DNA of 22,670 bases from Limnohabitans sp. (GCA_021731425.1 JAKFXJ010000021.1:1-22670); one strand, 5' to 3'; counted from the stretch's first letter, positions 1-7,258 are shown. Numbers and translations: made by a program. Notes: a model not told the origin generated them from the sequence alone.

Positions 1-493
1 GGGGCTGAAAAAACTGCAACTCGGGCAAGACCGCTTGCGGCGCGGCCATGTGCGCTTCCCAGCGGGCTTGCCAGGTGTTGCGACTTTTCAGGCGGCGAAC
101 CACGCCAAACTGCGCCCACTCTGTCCAGCCCACCCCTGCGCTGCGGCACCAAGCGCCCACTTCAAGGTCGCGCTCGTAGGTGAAGGCGTTGCCGGTTTCT
201 TCGTGGGCCACCAATTCGGCAAAGGGCGCTTGTGCATGCAAGGCGGCCAGCACCTGCACGGCATCGCCTGTGCGCACTTGCAAACTTCCGCCCAGCAACC
301 GCAATGCCTCGTGCAGTTCCAACAGGGATTCGCGCACGAATTCAAAGTGCTGCAAGGCCGCATCGGGCTGCCGCCACAACCCGGGCTCAACGATGTACAG
401 GCACAGCACCGGCCCTTGGGCAGCGGCGTGCGCCAGTGCGGCATGGTCCTGCAGGCGCAGGTCGCGTTTGAACCAAATCACGCGGTAAGTCAT
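1..493 (-). CDS. Photolyase/cryptochrome-family protein, N-terminal part (cut by window start)
   Basis: The frame starts at the ATG complementary to 491-493 and stays open to the window edge, giving 164 codons. The protein begins MTYRVIWFKRDLRLQDHAAL, the hallmark start of the DNA photolyase alpha/beta (antenna chromophore) domain. A later HEETGNAFTYERDLEVGAW stretch is typical of bacterial FAD-binding photolyase/cryptochrome-like proteins. Known family members use FAD and blue light to repair pyrimidine dimers or to sense light. The C-terminal FAD-binding domain is outside the window, so repair cannot be told from signalling. The start overlaps the stop of the upstream minus-strand gene by ATGA, which implies translational coupling. 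A light-dependent repair or sensing protein would fit a phototroph. Family assignment is firm; exact subfamily is not. Confidence 0.88.
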   Translation of the reverse strand, partial: MTYRVIWFKRDLRLQDHAALAHAAAQGPVLCLYIVEPGLWRQPDAALQHFEFVRESLLELHEALRLLGGSLQVRTGDAVQVLAALHAQAPFAELVAHEETGNAFTYERDLEVGAWCRSAGVGWTEWAQFGVVRRLKSRNTWQARWEAHMAAPQAVLPELQFFQP

Positions 494-1053
494 GACCTGC
501 CCTCGGGGCTTGGAACTGGCCCCAGTCCACCAGGCCCGATGCCATAACGCGCCGGGTCCACCGAGATGCAATCGAGCAAGGCCTGTGGCAAATCAGGCGC
601 TTGCTGGCGCAGGTAGCGGCGCACAAAGTCGCCGCTGTGCCAAGGGGCGGTGGAGCCGCTCCAGACCGCCTGGTCCTGCACGCGCCAATTCCCGCCCTGA
701 AAGCGCAAGACCACCAGGGCGGGCTTGAGGGTGTCAAAGTCAACTTCGGCCACGCCCCAGTCGCCCGATTGCAACAACTGCAACCACCGTGCGCTCAGGG
801 AGTCGGGCAGGCTGTGCTGCTGAATCACGCTCACCACGGCATGGGCGGTGGGGCTGTCGGCGGGCCAAGTGGTGACGGGTGAGCAATCGCGGCGCACCAA
901 GCGCATCTGCTCGGACGCCCAGCCGCGCAGGTCCCACCGCTGGCCGTTGATCTCCAGCAGCTGCCGACCGTCCAGCCGCACCCAGTCGACGTGGCTGTCG
1001 ATCACCAACAAAGTGGTCAGTACCACGACGAAGGCGGCCACATGGCGTTTCAT
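490..1053 (-). CDS. Unknown membrane-anchored or secreted protein, 187 aa
   Basis: I do not recognise this protein. It starts MKRHVAAFVVVLTTLLVIDS, a short basic N-terminus followed by a hydrophobic stretch (about residues 5-19) that looks like a signal peptide or single membrane anchor. The remaining roughly 165 residues are soluble in character and rich in Trp (WDLRGWASEQ, QSGDWGVAEVDFDTL, QGGNWRVQDQAVWSG), suggesting a small periplasmic domain. There is no lipobox cysteine after the hydrophobic stretch. The stop codon overlaps the photolyase start by ATGA, so the two are almost certainly one operon. The operon is transcribed away from the Rrf2-type regulator across a 129-bp gap. Function is unknown. 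Confidence 0.75.
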   Translation of the reverse strand: MKRHVAAFVVVLTTLLVIDSHVDWVRLDGRQLLEINGQRWDLRGWASEQMRLVRRDCSPVTTWPADSPTAHAVVSVIQQHSLPDSLSARWLQLLQSGDWGVAEVDFDTLKPALVVLRFQGGNWRVQDQAVWSGSTAPWHSGDFVRRYLRQQAPDLPQALLDCISVDPARYGIGPGGLGPVPSPEGRS

Positions 1054-1130
1054 GCGGCTTGACCTTGCGTATTTTTGGATGCTATTTCAGCCATGATCCA
1101 TGAATTTCCGGATATTTAGAAAATTAAAGG

Positions 1131-1158
1131 TTGTTTTGTGACTGCATGGTCATAGAAT
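1131..1158 (+). promoter_or_regulatory. Candidate promoter and operator of the Rrf2-type gene
   Basis: A TTGTTT -35 element (1131-1136) and a TAGAAT -10 element (1153-1158) are 16 bases apart, 25 bases ahead of the start codon. The spacer holds an inverted repeat with TGAC and GTCA arms around six bases (1139-1152), placed where a repressor would block RNA polymerase. A GGAG ribosome site lies at 1173-1176. Autoregulation by the adjacent Rrf2 protein is an inference; the dyad is short. Confidence 0.45.
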
Positions 1159-1182
1159 ATCTCATCGTTAACGGAGAATGCC

Positions 1183-1677
1183 ATGATCCAGAAGAAAACC
1201 GTCAAAGCCCTTGACATCGCTGTGTTCATCACTTCGCGTGCGGTGGTCAAGCCTGTGACCACCGAAGAGATCGCCCACGGCCTGAATTTGTCGTCTTCGT
1301 ACACCGAATCCATCCTGAAAGAGCTTCGCGAGGCGGGTTTGATTCGTGCGCACCGCGGCCCGGGCGGCGGCTACCAGATCCGGGGCAATCCCGAAGACAT
1401 CAGCTTGTGGGATGTGGTGCAGCACTTCGAAGAAGTGCACAGCTTTGACGCGCTCTACCCCGAAGGCGATCACCCCATGAAGGCGCTGGAGAGCGATATC
1501 CAGAGCAACATGCAATCTTTGTTGCAAGCGCAAACCCTGTCCGATGTGGCCGTGCCCTTCATGCCACGCGATGCCCGCGTCTCTTCCATGTTGGGTCAGT
1601 TCCGTCTCAAGCCCTTGCCGCCACCGGTTATGCCACGCGCACCGAACTCGGTGTTCCAGCTCAGCATGATGATGTGA
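1183..1677 (+). CDS. Rrf2-family transcriptional regulator lacking cysteines
   Basis: The 164-residue protein has the Rrf2 winged helix-turn-helix: KALDIAVFITSRA at the N-terminus, a TTEEIAHGLNLSSSYTESILKELREAG recognition unit split over about residues 24-51, and the diagnostic wing RGPGGGYQIRG at about 58-68. Rrf2 proteins (IscR, NsrR, RirA, CymR) often bind an Fe-S cluster through three cysteines in the region after the wing. This protein has no cysteine anywhere, so it cannot hold such a cluster through cysteine and may sense something else or act through partners. The C-terminal 40 residues are Pro/Met-rich and look disordered. It is divergent from the photolyase operon and ends five bases before the convergent DUF2237 gene. 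It could control either neighbour. Confidence 0.88.
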   Translation: MIQKKTVKALDIAVFITSRAVVKPVTTEEIAHGLNLSSSYTESILKELREAGLIRAHRGPGGGYQIRGNPEDISLWDVVQHFEEVHSFDALYPEGDHPMKALESDIQSNMQSLLQAQTLSDVAVPFMPRDARVSSMLGQFRLKPLPPPVMPRAPNSVFQLSMMM

Positions 1678-1682
1678 GCCCC

Positions 1683-2057
1683 TCAGTGCGGGGCCCAAGC
1701 GAACTCGCGCAATTGCTCCAAAGTCACATAAGCCAAGGCTTTTTGGTGCGTGCACTCCAGCACTACATGCGGGGCCACCCCGGCCTGAAAGGCTTCGAGC
1801 CAGCGCAGCGCACACAGGCACCATCGGTCACCCGCCTTCAGGCCCGCAAAGCGATGCTCGGGTCTGGGCGTGACCAGATCGTTGCCCCGTGAGAGCGAAA
1901 AATCCAGAAAAGCCTGCGTGACTTTGGCGCAGATCACATGGGTGCCTGCGTCTTCATCGCTGGTGTTGCAGCAGCCGTCCCTGAAAAAACCCGTGAGCGG
2001 GTCGTAAGAGCAGGGGATCAATTCGCCACCGAGAACGTTCAAACCGGAGCGAGTCAT
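1683..2057 (-). CDS. DUF2237-family cysteine-rich protein
   Basis: The 124-residue protein carries the family pattern from end to end: NVLGGELIPCSYDPLTGFFR near the start, then DGCCNTSDEDAGTHVICA, SRGNDLVTP, GLKAGDRWCLCALRWLEA and VVLECTHQKALAYVTLEQL. DUF2237 proteins are small (about 120 residues), widespread in bacteria and of unknown function. The conserved cysteines suggest metal binding or redox chemistry, but that is inference. It converges with the Rrf2 regulator with only five bases between stop codons, leaving no room for a separate terminator. The ribosome site is weak (GGAC a few bases before the ATG). Confidence 0.88.
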   Translation of the reverse strand: MTRSGLNVLGGELIPCSYDPLTGFFRDGCCNTSDEDAGTHVICAKVTQAFLDFSLSRGNDLVTPRPEHRFAGLKAGDRWCLCALRWLEAFQAGVAPHVVLECTHQKALAYVTLEQLREFAWAPH

Positions 2058-2259
2058 GGGTGTCCAAGAGCAAGAGATGATGGGAGGCGTATTGTGTGTG
2101 CGTCACCGTCAGGGGCCTGTCACGCAGGCTAAAAGCTTCACAGGGTGCAGGGTCTTTCAATCCCGGGGCCCGACATGGCATTCGGTCCATCAGCCGTCAA
2201 ACTGCGCGACAGGGCGCGGCACTGTGGGCCGTTAAGATGGCTCGACACACCGCCTGTCC
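2058..2259. other. Divergent intergenic region between the DUF2237 gene and tauE/safE
   Basis: About 200 bases lie between two divergent starts and should carry both promoters. TAAGAT at 2233-2238 could be a -10 element for the rightward gene, but I see no good -35 partner. No TGT-N12-ACA box and no strong dyad are visible. I see no convincing small ORF. Confidence 0.4.
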
Positions 2260-3015
2260 ATGAATTTCCCGCTCATCACCGACCCCTTTTTTTACGTGAT
2301 TGCCGTACCGGCGGTGCTGCTGCTGGGTTTGAGTAAGAGCGGCTTTGGTGCAGGGTTCGGCTCATTGGCGGTGCCGATGATGGCTTTGGCCGTCACCGTG
2401 CCACAAGCTGCCGCGATTTTGATGCCCGTTTTGCTGGTGATGGACCTGCTGGGCATGGCAGCCTTTCGCAACGATGTGGACAAGCCCTTGCTGCGTTTCA
2501 TGGTGCCTTTTGCCATGGTGGGCATAGTGCTCGGGGCTTTGTTGTTCAAACTGCTGGATGCCAAGCTGGTGGCGGCCATCGTTGGGGCGTTCACCTTGCT
2601 GTTTCTGGCGCAGCAAATGCTTTTTAAGCCCGACCCCCATGGCCCTCCGCCGCCGCGCTGGTTGGGTGGTTTGCTGCTCATCACTTCGGGTTTCACCAGT
2701 TTCATCGCACACGCGGGCGGCCCCCCGGTCAACGCTTATGTGATGCGCCTGAGGCTCAAGCCCATTCTGTTCACGGGCACGCTGGCGTATTTGTTTTTCT
2801 TCATCAACATGGCCAAGTGGCTGCCTTTCGCTTGGTTGGGCCTGCTCGATTGGCGCAACCTGGCCACCTCTTTGGTGCTGTTGCCGTTGGCTCCCATTGG
2901 GGTTTGGATGGGGGTGCGTTTGGCCCGCCGCATTCGGCCCGATTTGTTTTACCGCCTGATACGTTTGGGCATGTTCCTCACCGGGTGCAAGCTCTTGTGG
3001 GACGGTGTGCGCTGA
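2260..3015 (+). CDS. TauE/SafE-family membrane exporter, 251 aa
   Basis: The protein is hydrophobic throughout, with seven to eight predicted membrane segments. It shows the two family repeats, each with a glycine-rich entry motif: GLSKSGFGAGFGSLAVPMMA (about residues 23-42) and the second-half counterpart SGFTSFIAHAGGPPVNAYVM (about 143-162). TauE/SafE (formerly DUF81) proteins are thought to export sulfite, sulfoacetate or other small organic anions across the cytoplasmic membrane, and length about 250 is normal. The substrate cannot be told here. No sulfur-metabolism gene is adjacent. It is followed after 31 bases by the MDR oxidoreductase on the same strand, so the two may be co-transcribed. 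Confidence 0.9.
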   Translation: MNFPLITDPFFYVIAVPAVLLLGLSKSGFGAGFGSLAVPMMALAVTVPQAAAILMPVLLVMDLLGMAAFRNDVDKPLLRFMVPFAMVGIVLGALLFKLLDAKLVAAIVGAFTLLFLAQQMLFKPDPHGPPPPRWLGGLLLITSGFTSFIAHAGGPPVNAYVMRLRLKPILFTGTLAYLFFFINMAKWLPFAWLGLLDWRNLATSLVLLPLAPIGVWMGVRLARRIRPDLFYRLIRLGMFLTGCKLLWDGVR

Positions 3016-3046
3016 ATGAACTTTTGACACTTCAAGGAGACCTCTC

Positions 3047-4033
3047 ATGAAAGCAGCCTGGTACAGCCGCAACGGCGAAGCCCAAGACGTGATGCAGGTG
3101 GGCGATTTGCCCACACCCAGCCCCCAGCCTGGTGAGGTGCTGGTGCGCCTGGCCACCTCGGGTGTGAACCCCTCCGACGTCAAGTCCCGTCGCGCCCGGC
3201 CCTTGTCAGACCCATTGATCGTGCCGCACAGCGACGGCGCGGGCGTTATCGAAGCCGTGGGCGAAGGCGTGCCTGTATCGCGCGTGGGTGAGCGGGTGTG
3301 GGTGTGGAACGGGCAGTGGCAGCGCCCCATGGGCACCTGCGCCCAGTTCATCGCCTTGCCCGCCGCGCAAGCTGTGGCCCTGCCTGCTGGCGTCGACTTC
3401 GCCGCCGGGGCCTGCATGGGCATTCCGGGCTTGACGGCCGTGCAGGCGGTCATCCTCGCCGAACGCTTGGGGGGTGATTTGCGCGGTCAAAACGTCTTGG
3501 TCACCGGGGCCTCATCGGCTGTGGGCCACTACATCACCCAAATGGTGACCCAGGCCGGGGGTCGGGTGATCGGCACTGTGGGCTCTGAGGGCAAAGCCGT
3601 GCACGCCCAAGCGGCAGGCATGCAAGACGCTGTTTTTTACAAAACCGAATCGGTGCCCCAGCGCGTCAAGGCGCTCACGCAAGGGCGCGGTGCGGATGTG
3701 ATCATCGACATGGACTTCTCAACCACCGCGGGCTGGGCCTCGGAAGGCGCTTTGGCCCCGCATGGCCAGGTGGTGTGTTACGGCTCCAATGCGCTGGAAG
3801 TGCCCCTGCCGTTTCGGCCCTGGCTGTTCCAGTCGATGGGCGTGAAGTTCTTTTTGGTCTACGACCTGACGCCCGCTGACCGCCAGACGGCTGTGGCGCG
3901 TTTGTCGGGCATGCTGGCCGCTGGGCAGTTGCAGCACAGCATTGGGGCACGCTACCCGCTGGACCAAGTGGCACAGGCTCACCGCACGGTGGAAGCGGGG
4001 CAGACCGTGGGAAATGTGGTGATCGAGCTCTGA
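3047..4033 (+). CDS. Zinc-free MDR oxidoreductase (NADPH:quinone reductase type), 328 aa
   Basis: The fold is read from the N-terminal GroES-like part (GEVLVRLATSGVNPSDVKSR, about residues 27-46, then PLIVPHSDGAGVIEAVGEGV). The Rossmann nucleotide site NVLVTGASSAVGHYITQM follows, with its glycine motif starting near residue 154. The catalytic-zinc cysteine/histidine pattern of alcohol dehydrogenases is missing, which fits the quinone reductase/zeta-crystallin branch. Such enzymes move a hydride from NADPH to quinones or enones in the cytosol. Actual substrate is unknown. A strong AAGGAGA ribosome site precedes the ATG. This gene is not related to bchC beyond sharing the MDR fold. Confidence 0.9.
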   Translation: MKAAWYSRNGEAQDVMQVGDLPTPSPQPGEVLVRLATSGVNPSDVKSRRARPLSDPLIVPHSDGAGVIEAVGEGVPVSRVGERVWVWNGQWQRPMGTCAQFIALPAAQAVALPAGVDFAAGACMGIPGLTAVQAVILAERLGGDLRGQNVLVTGASSAVGHYITQMVTQAGGRVIGTVGSEGKAVHAQAAGMQDAVFYKTESVPQRVKALTQGRGADVIIDMDFSTTAGWASEGALAPHGQVVCYGSNALEVPLPFRPWLFQSMGVKFFLVYDLTPADRQTAVARLSGMLAAGQLQHSIGARYPLDQVAQAHRTVEAGQTVGNVVIEL

Positions 4034-4037
4034 GCTG

Positions 4038-4053
4038 GCAACGGCGCCGTTGC
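4038..4053. repeat. Perfect 16-bp palindrome just after the MDR gene
   Basis: GCAACGGCGCCGTTGC reads the same on both strands. It begins five bases after the stop codon. It could form a small hairpin but has no T-run after it, so it is a poor Rho-independent terminator; an operator or a chance GC-rich palindrome are alternatives. The rest of the 164-base gap up to the ABC transporter shows a T-rich leader (TTGTTTTGTTTTTTG, 4177-4191) and no clear ribosome site. Confidence 0.5.
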
Positions 4054-4197
4054 GGTTGGACAGGCTGCGGTGGCGTACTTTGTACGGCCTGCAGGCTGGG
4101 CCGGAAACCCCGGCGGCAAAGACCGCGAGGTCGACCACCGGTTTGACGTTATGCTTGATGGGCTTGTGTGACTCCTTGTTTTGTTTTTTGATCGTTC

Positions 4198-5958
4198 ATG
4201 GCTGCATCTCCCAAATCGCTCTCTGGCCTGGCCCCTTTTTTCAAGCCCTACCGTGTGGCCTTGGGTGTGGCGGCCTTGTTCCTTTTGCTGGCCGCGGGCA
4301 CCACGCTGGCTTTCCCGTGGGTCTTGCGCCAGCTGATTGACCAAGGCCTGGCCAGTGGCGCACCGGCCGATCAGTTGTCGGGCAACTTCTTGCAGTTGTT
4401 TGGTGTCGCGGCGGCTTTGGCGGTGTTTTCTGCGGGGCGCTACTACACCGTGAGCTGGCTGGGTGAGCGCATCACCGCCGACCTGCGCAATGCGGTGTAC
4501 GGCCATGTGTTGCAACAAAGCCCGGCCTTTTTTGAAACCACGCAGTCGGGCGAAGTGCTCTCGCGCCTCACCAACGACACCACCTTGGTTCAGACCGTGG
4601 TGGGCTCGTCGTTTTCGATGGGCCTGCGCAATCTGGTTATGGGCTCTGGTGCGCTCATCATGCTGGTGTGGACCAATCCCGTGCTGATGCTGCAGGTGGT
4701 GGCGGTGCTGGTGGCGGTGATTTTTCCAAGCGTCTATTTGGGCCGCCGCGTGCGCCGCCTCTCTCGCACCAACCAGGACCGCGTGGCCGATTCGAGCGCG
4801 ATCGCCTCGGAGGTGCTCAACGCCATCAGCGTGGTGCAAAGCTACACCGCCGAGGGCCGCGAAACCCGGCGTTTCATCGATTCCACCTTGCGAGCTTTGA
4901 GTTCGGCGTTGGGCCGCATCCGCGCCCGCGCGGTGTTGGTGGGTTTCATCATCATGGCGTCGAGTGCGGTCTTGCTTTGGGGTCTGTACATGGGCACGCT
5001 GGCCGTGCGGGCGGGCACCAGCACAGCGGGGCAGTTGGGTGAGACGGTGTTTTATGTGATCTTGCTGGCCAGTGCCTTCGCGGTGCTGGGTGAGGTGTAT
5101 GGCGACTTGCTGCGTGCAGCCGGTGCCACCGAGCGGCTGATGGAGTTGCTGCACACCGAGTCCAACCTCAAGATCTCGGCCCAACCGCAGCAAGCACCCT
5201 GGCCGACTGGCGGCTCTTCATTGCAGCTGGAGTCGGTGCGCTTTCATTACCCCTCGCGCCCCGACACTTGGGCGCTGGACCAGCTCACGGGCCAGATCCA
5301 CCCCGGCCAGACCGTGGCCGTGGTGGGACCGAGTGGTGCAGGCAAAACCACCTTGTTCGATTTGCTCATGCGCTTTCACGATCCTCAATCGGGCCGCATC
5401 GTGCTAGATAGTGTGCCGATTGAGCAGATGGACCTGCACGCCCTGCGCGAGCGCATGGCCATCGTGCCGCAGGAGCCTGTGATTTTCTCGGGCACCGTGA
5501 TCGAAAACATCCGTTATGGCCGACCTGACGCCAGCCTGGAGGACGTCCACGCTGCCGCCGAGGCGGCTTATGCCCAAGAGTTCATCAGCGAGCTGCCCGA
5601 AGGTTATGACACCTATCTGGGCGACCGGGGTGTGCGTTTGTCGGGCGGTCAGCGCCAACGCATCGCCATCGCCCGTGCCATCTTGAAAAATGCCCCGCTG
5701 CTGCTTTTGGACGAGGCGACCAGTGCGCTCGATGCACAGAGTGAAAAAATGGTTCAGGCCGCGCTGGACAAAGCCATGGTGGGCCGCACCACGCTGGTCA
5801 TTGCCCACCGTCTGGCCACGGTGCAACGCGCCGATGTGATTTGGGTGCTGGAGCGCGGACGCTTGATGGAGCAGGGCACCCACGCCGAGCTGCAAGCCAA
5901 AGGCGGGCTGTATGCCAGCCTGGCGGCGCTGCAGTTCAACAACGCCTCAGGCCACTGA
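4198..5958 (+). CDS. ABC half-transporter with fused membrane and ATPase domains, 586 aa
   Basis: The N-terminal half (about residues 15-300) has six membrane spans of the type-1 ABC exporter fold. The C-terminal half is a full ATPase: Walker A GPSGAGKTT at 377-385, signature LSGGQ at 481-485, Walker B LLLLDEAT with Asp505 and catalytic Glu506, and the switch histidine at 537 (VIAHRL). This makes it an MsbA/ABCB-like half-transporter that should work as a homodimer in the cytoplasmic membrane. Substrate cannot be inferred; lipids, peptides or drugs are typical for the family. No obvious ribosome site precedes the chosen ATG, but the N-terminus AASPKSLSGLAPFFKPYR fits family members. It sits directly outside the photosynthesis genes, with no evidence of a role in them. 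Confidence 0.93.
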   Translation: MAASPKSLSGLAPFFKPYRVALGVAALFLLLAAGTTLAFPWVLRQLIDQGLASGAPADQLSGNFLQLFGVAAALAVFSAGRYYTVSWLGERITADLRNAVYGHVLQQSPAFFETTQSGEVLSRLTNDTTLVQTVVGSSFSMGLRNLVMGSGALIMLVWTNPVLMLQVVAVLVAVIFPSVYLGRRVRRLSRTNQDRVADSSAIASEVLNAISVVQSYTAEGRETRRFIDSTLRALSSALGRIRARAVLVGFIIMASSAVLLWGLYMGTLAVRAGTSTAGQLGETVFYVILLASAFAVLGEVYGDLLRAAGATERLMELLHTESNLKISAQPQQAPWPTGGSSLQLESVRFHYPSRPDTWALDQLTGQIHPGQTVAVVGPSGAGKTTLFDLLMRFHDPQSGRIVLDSVPIEQMDLHALRERMAIVPQEPVIFSGTVIENIRYGRPDASLEDVHAAAEAAYAQEFISELPEGYDTYLGDRGVRLSGGQRQRIAIARAILKNAPLLLLDEATSALDAQSEKMVQAALDKAMVGRTTLVIAHRLATVQRADVIWVLERGRLMEQGTHAELQAKGGLYASLAALQFNNASGH

Positions 5959-5965
5959 CGTCGGC

Positions 5966-5981
5966 TGGGGCACGCGCCCCA
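5966..5981. terminator. Small GC-rich hairpin between convergent genes
   Basis: TGGGGC and GCCCCA arms enclose a four-base ACGC loop, seven bases after the ABC transporter stop and before the convergent small membrane-protein gene. It is followed by AAAA rather than a T-run on the plus strand, so it is at best a weak or Rho-assisted terminator. Confidence 0.35.
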
Positions 5982-6006
5982 AAACCCTCTGCCGCACGCG
6001 CGTGAC

Positions 6007-6195
6007 TCACGACTTCAGGTCTGTTTTGTCTGTCGCTGGCTCGGCAGCCGCTTCCTGATCCACCGTCTCTTGCGCCGCCTTTTCGCGTGCCCGCTGCTGG
6101 CGGGTTTGTTCCTGCGCCTTGCGCACATCGTGCATTTGCCAAAAGGCAAATACAAACACCAGACCAAAAATCCCCAGTTCCAACCAAATGCCCAT
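6007..6195 (-). CDS. Small single-span membrane protein, 62 aa, divergent from crtE
   Basis: I do not recognise a family. The start at 6195 is chosen over an in-frame ATG ten codons upstream because a strong GGGAGGTG ribosome site lies six bases before it. The protein has one N-terminal hydrophobic span (LELGIFGLVFVFAFWQM, about residues 5-21). A charged helix then follows (HDVRKAQEQTRQQRAREKAAQ) and an acidic Ala/Glu/Lys tail, suggesting a cytoplasmic coiled-coil-like domain on a membrane anchor. Its start is only 25 bases from the first PpsR-type box of the crtE promoter, so it may be under the same light and oxygen control. It could equally be an unrelated housekeeping gene that borders the cluster. 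Confidence 0.65.
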   Translation of the reverse strand: MGIWLELGIFGLVFVFAFWQMHDVRKAQEQTRQQRAREKAAQETVDQEAAAEPATDKTDLKS

Positions 6196-6219
6196 GGCTT
6201 CACCTCCCGCGTGTTGCTG

Positions 6220-6237
6220 TGTCAATAAAGATTGACA
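6220..6237. promoter_or_regulatory. PpsR/CrtJ-type box 1 upstream of crtE
   Basis: TGTCAATAAAGATTGACA matches the TGT-N12-ACA consensus of the PpsR/CrtJ repressor exactly, with perfect seven-base arms TGTCAAT and ATTGACA. It overlaps the TTGACA -35 hexamer of the crtE promoter, so binding should block polymerase. Repressor identity is inferred; the ppsR gene is not in the window. Confidence 0.85.
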
Positions 6238-6259
6238 GTATTGATTATCGGGTTATATT
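6232..6259 (+). promoter_or_regulatory. Sigma-70-type promoter of crtE
   Basis: A consensus TTGACA -35 (6232-6237) is followed after 16 bases by TATATT (6254-6259). The start of transcription would be near 6266, leaving a leader of about 45 bases that contains the second PpsR-type box and a GGAGG ribosome site (6303-6307). Confidence 0.7.
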
Positions 6260-6271
6260 GACACTCATGCC

Positions 6272-6289
6272 TGTCAGTCCATGTTGACA
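6272..6289. promoter_or_regulatory. PpsR/CrtJ-type box 2 downstream of the crtE promoter
   Basis: TGTCAGTCCATGTTGACA is a second exact TGT-N12-ACA site with five-base arms TGTCA and TGACA. Its centre is 52 bases from that of box 1, close to five helical turns, which would place two bound repressors on the same face of the DNA. It lies just past the predicted transcription start. Confidence 0.8.
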
Positions 6290-6311
6290 GGTCTTCCCTT
6301 CCGGAGGTCCC

Positions 6312-7226
6312 ATGAGTCTGTTGACACGCGCCGAACACGCTTTGAGCTCCCATTTTGAGCAAGCCGCCGGTGTGGGTGCGCCCTCCCGGCTGGTGGCGGC
6401 CATGCGGCATGCGGTATTTTCGGGCGGCGCCCGCATCCGCCCGCAACTGTGCATGGCGGTGGCCACCGCCTGTGGTGATGACGCGCCTGAGTTGACCAAT
6501 GCGGCTGCTGTGGCTTTGGAGTTGATGCATTGCGCCTCCTTGGTGCACGACGACATGCCTGCCTTTGACAATGCCGATACCCGGCGCGGCCGCCCCACGG
6601 TGCACAAGGCCTTCAGCGAACCGCTGGCGCTGCTGGCCGGTGACGGCCTGATTGTCATGGCCTACCGCGTTTTGTTGCAAGCGGGCGCACAGCGGCCTGA
6701 TCGCCTGATCGCGCTGATGGACAACATGACCACCGGCGTGGGCCTGCCCAACGGCATCGTGGCCGGGCAAGCCTGGGAGTGCGAGACCGGCGCCGATCTG
6801 GGTCAATACCAACGTGCCAAAACAGGCGCTTTGTTCGTTTCGGCCACTTGCGCGGGTGCGCTTAGCTGCGGCTACGAGCCCGAACCATGGGCCCCTTTGG
6901 GGGCTTATTTGGGCGAGGCCTACCAAGTGGCGGACGACATCCGTGACGTGATCGCCGACGCCGCCACCTTGGGTAAACCTGCAGGGCAGGACGCATTACA
7001 CGCCCGCCCCAGCTCGGCCCAGGTGCTGGGCCTTGATGGGGCTATTGCCCACTTTGACCACCTGATCGATCAGGCTGCCTCGTCGATCCCGGCTTGCTCG
7101 TGCCGCGACATGTTGCGCCAGCTGGTGCAGCTCGAAGCCGAACGCCTGGTGCCCAAGGCCCTGTGCGAAGGCTATTTCAAGACGCACCCGGCCGTCGCCC
7201 CGGCCCGCATCGGTGCCGCGCACTGA
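6312..7226 (+). CDS. crtE: Geranylgeranyl diphosphate synthase CrtE, 304 aa
   Basis: This polyprenyl synthase condenses isopentenyl diphosphate with allylic diphosphates to C20 GGPP, the precursor of carotenoids and of the bacteriochlorophyll tail. The first Asp-rich motif is DDMPAFD at 80-86 followed by RRGRPT, and the second is QVADDIRD with Asp208, Asp209 and Asp212. Both bind Mg-diphosphate. FSGGARIRPQL near the N-terminus is the usual substrate-binding stretch. Length is normal. An excellent GGAGGTCCC ribosome site precedes the ATG. It heads the crtE-crtF-bchC run that is conserved in purple bacteria, and is probably repressed by PpsR/CrtJ under oxygen. Confidence 0.95.
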   Translation: MSLLTRAEHALSSHFEQAAGVGAPSRLVAAMRHAVFSGGARIRPQLCMAVATACGDDAPELTNAAAVALELMHCASLVHDDMPAFDNADTRRGRPTVHKAFSEPLALLAGDGLIVMAYRVLLQAGAQRPDRLIALMDNMTTGVGLPNGIVAGQAWECETGADLGQYQRAKTGALFVSATCAGALSCGYEPEPWAPLGAYLGEAYQVADDIRDVIADAATLGKPAGQDALHARPSSAQVLGLDGAIAHFDHLIDQAASSIPACSCRDMLRQLVQLEAERLVPKALCEGYFKTHPAVAPARIGAAH

Positions 7227-7258
7227 ACGCCCCAGCTGCCAGACGCGAAGGAAGCCGC

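Noticed and set aside
35..547. Open frames on the plus strand through 35-1096
   Set aside because: They are shadows of the minus-strand photolyase and its partner; their translations are Ala/Pro/His/Arg-rich with no recognisable domain and no ribosome sites.
2362..3453. A 363-codon minus-strand frame across the exporter and MDR genes
   Set aside because: Its translation is Gln/His/Arg-rich low-complexity sequence, the usual antisense shadow in high-GC DNA; both plus-strand genes are clear family members.
3979..5193. A 404-codon minus-strand frame opposite the ABC transporter
   Set aside because: His/Gln/Arg-rich antisense shadow with no domain; the plus strand has all ABC motifs.
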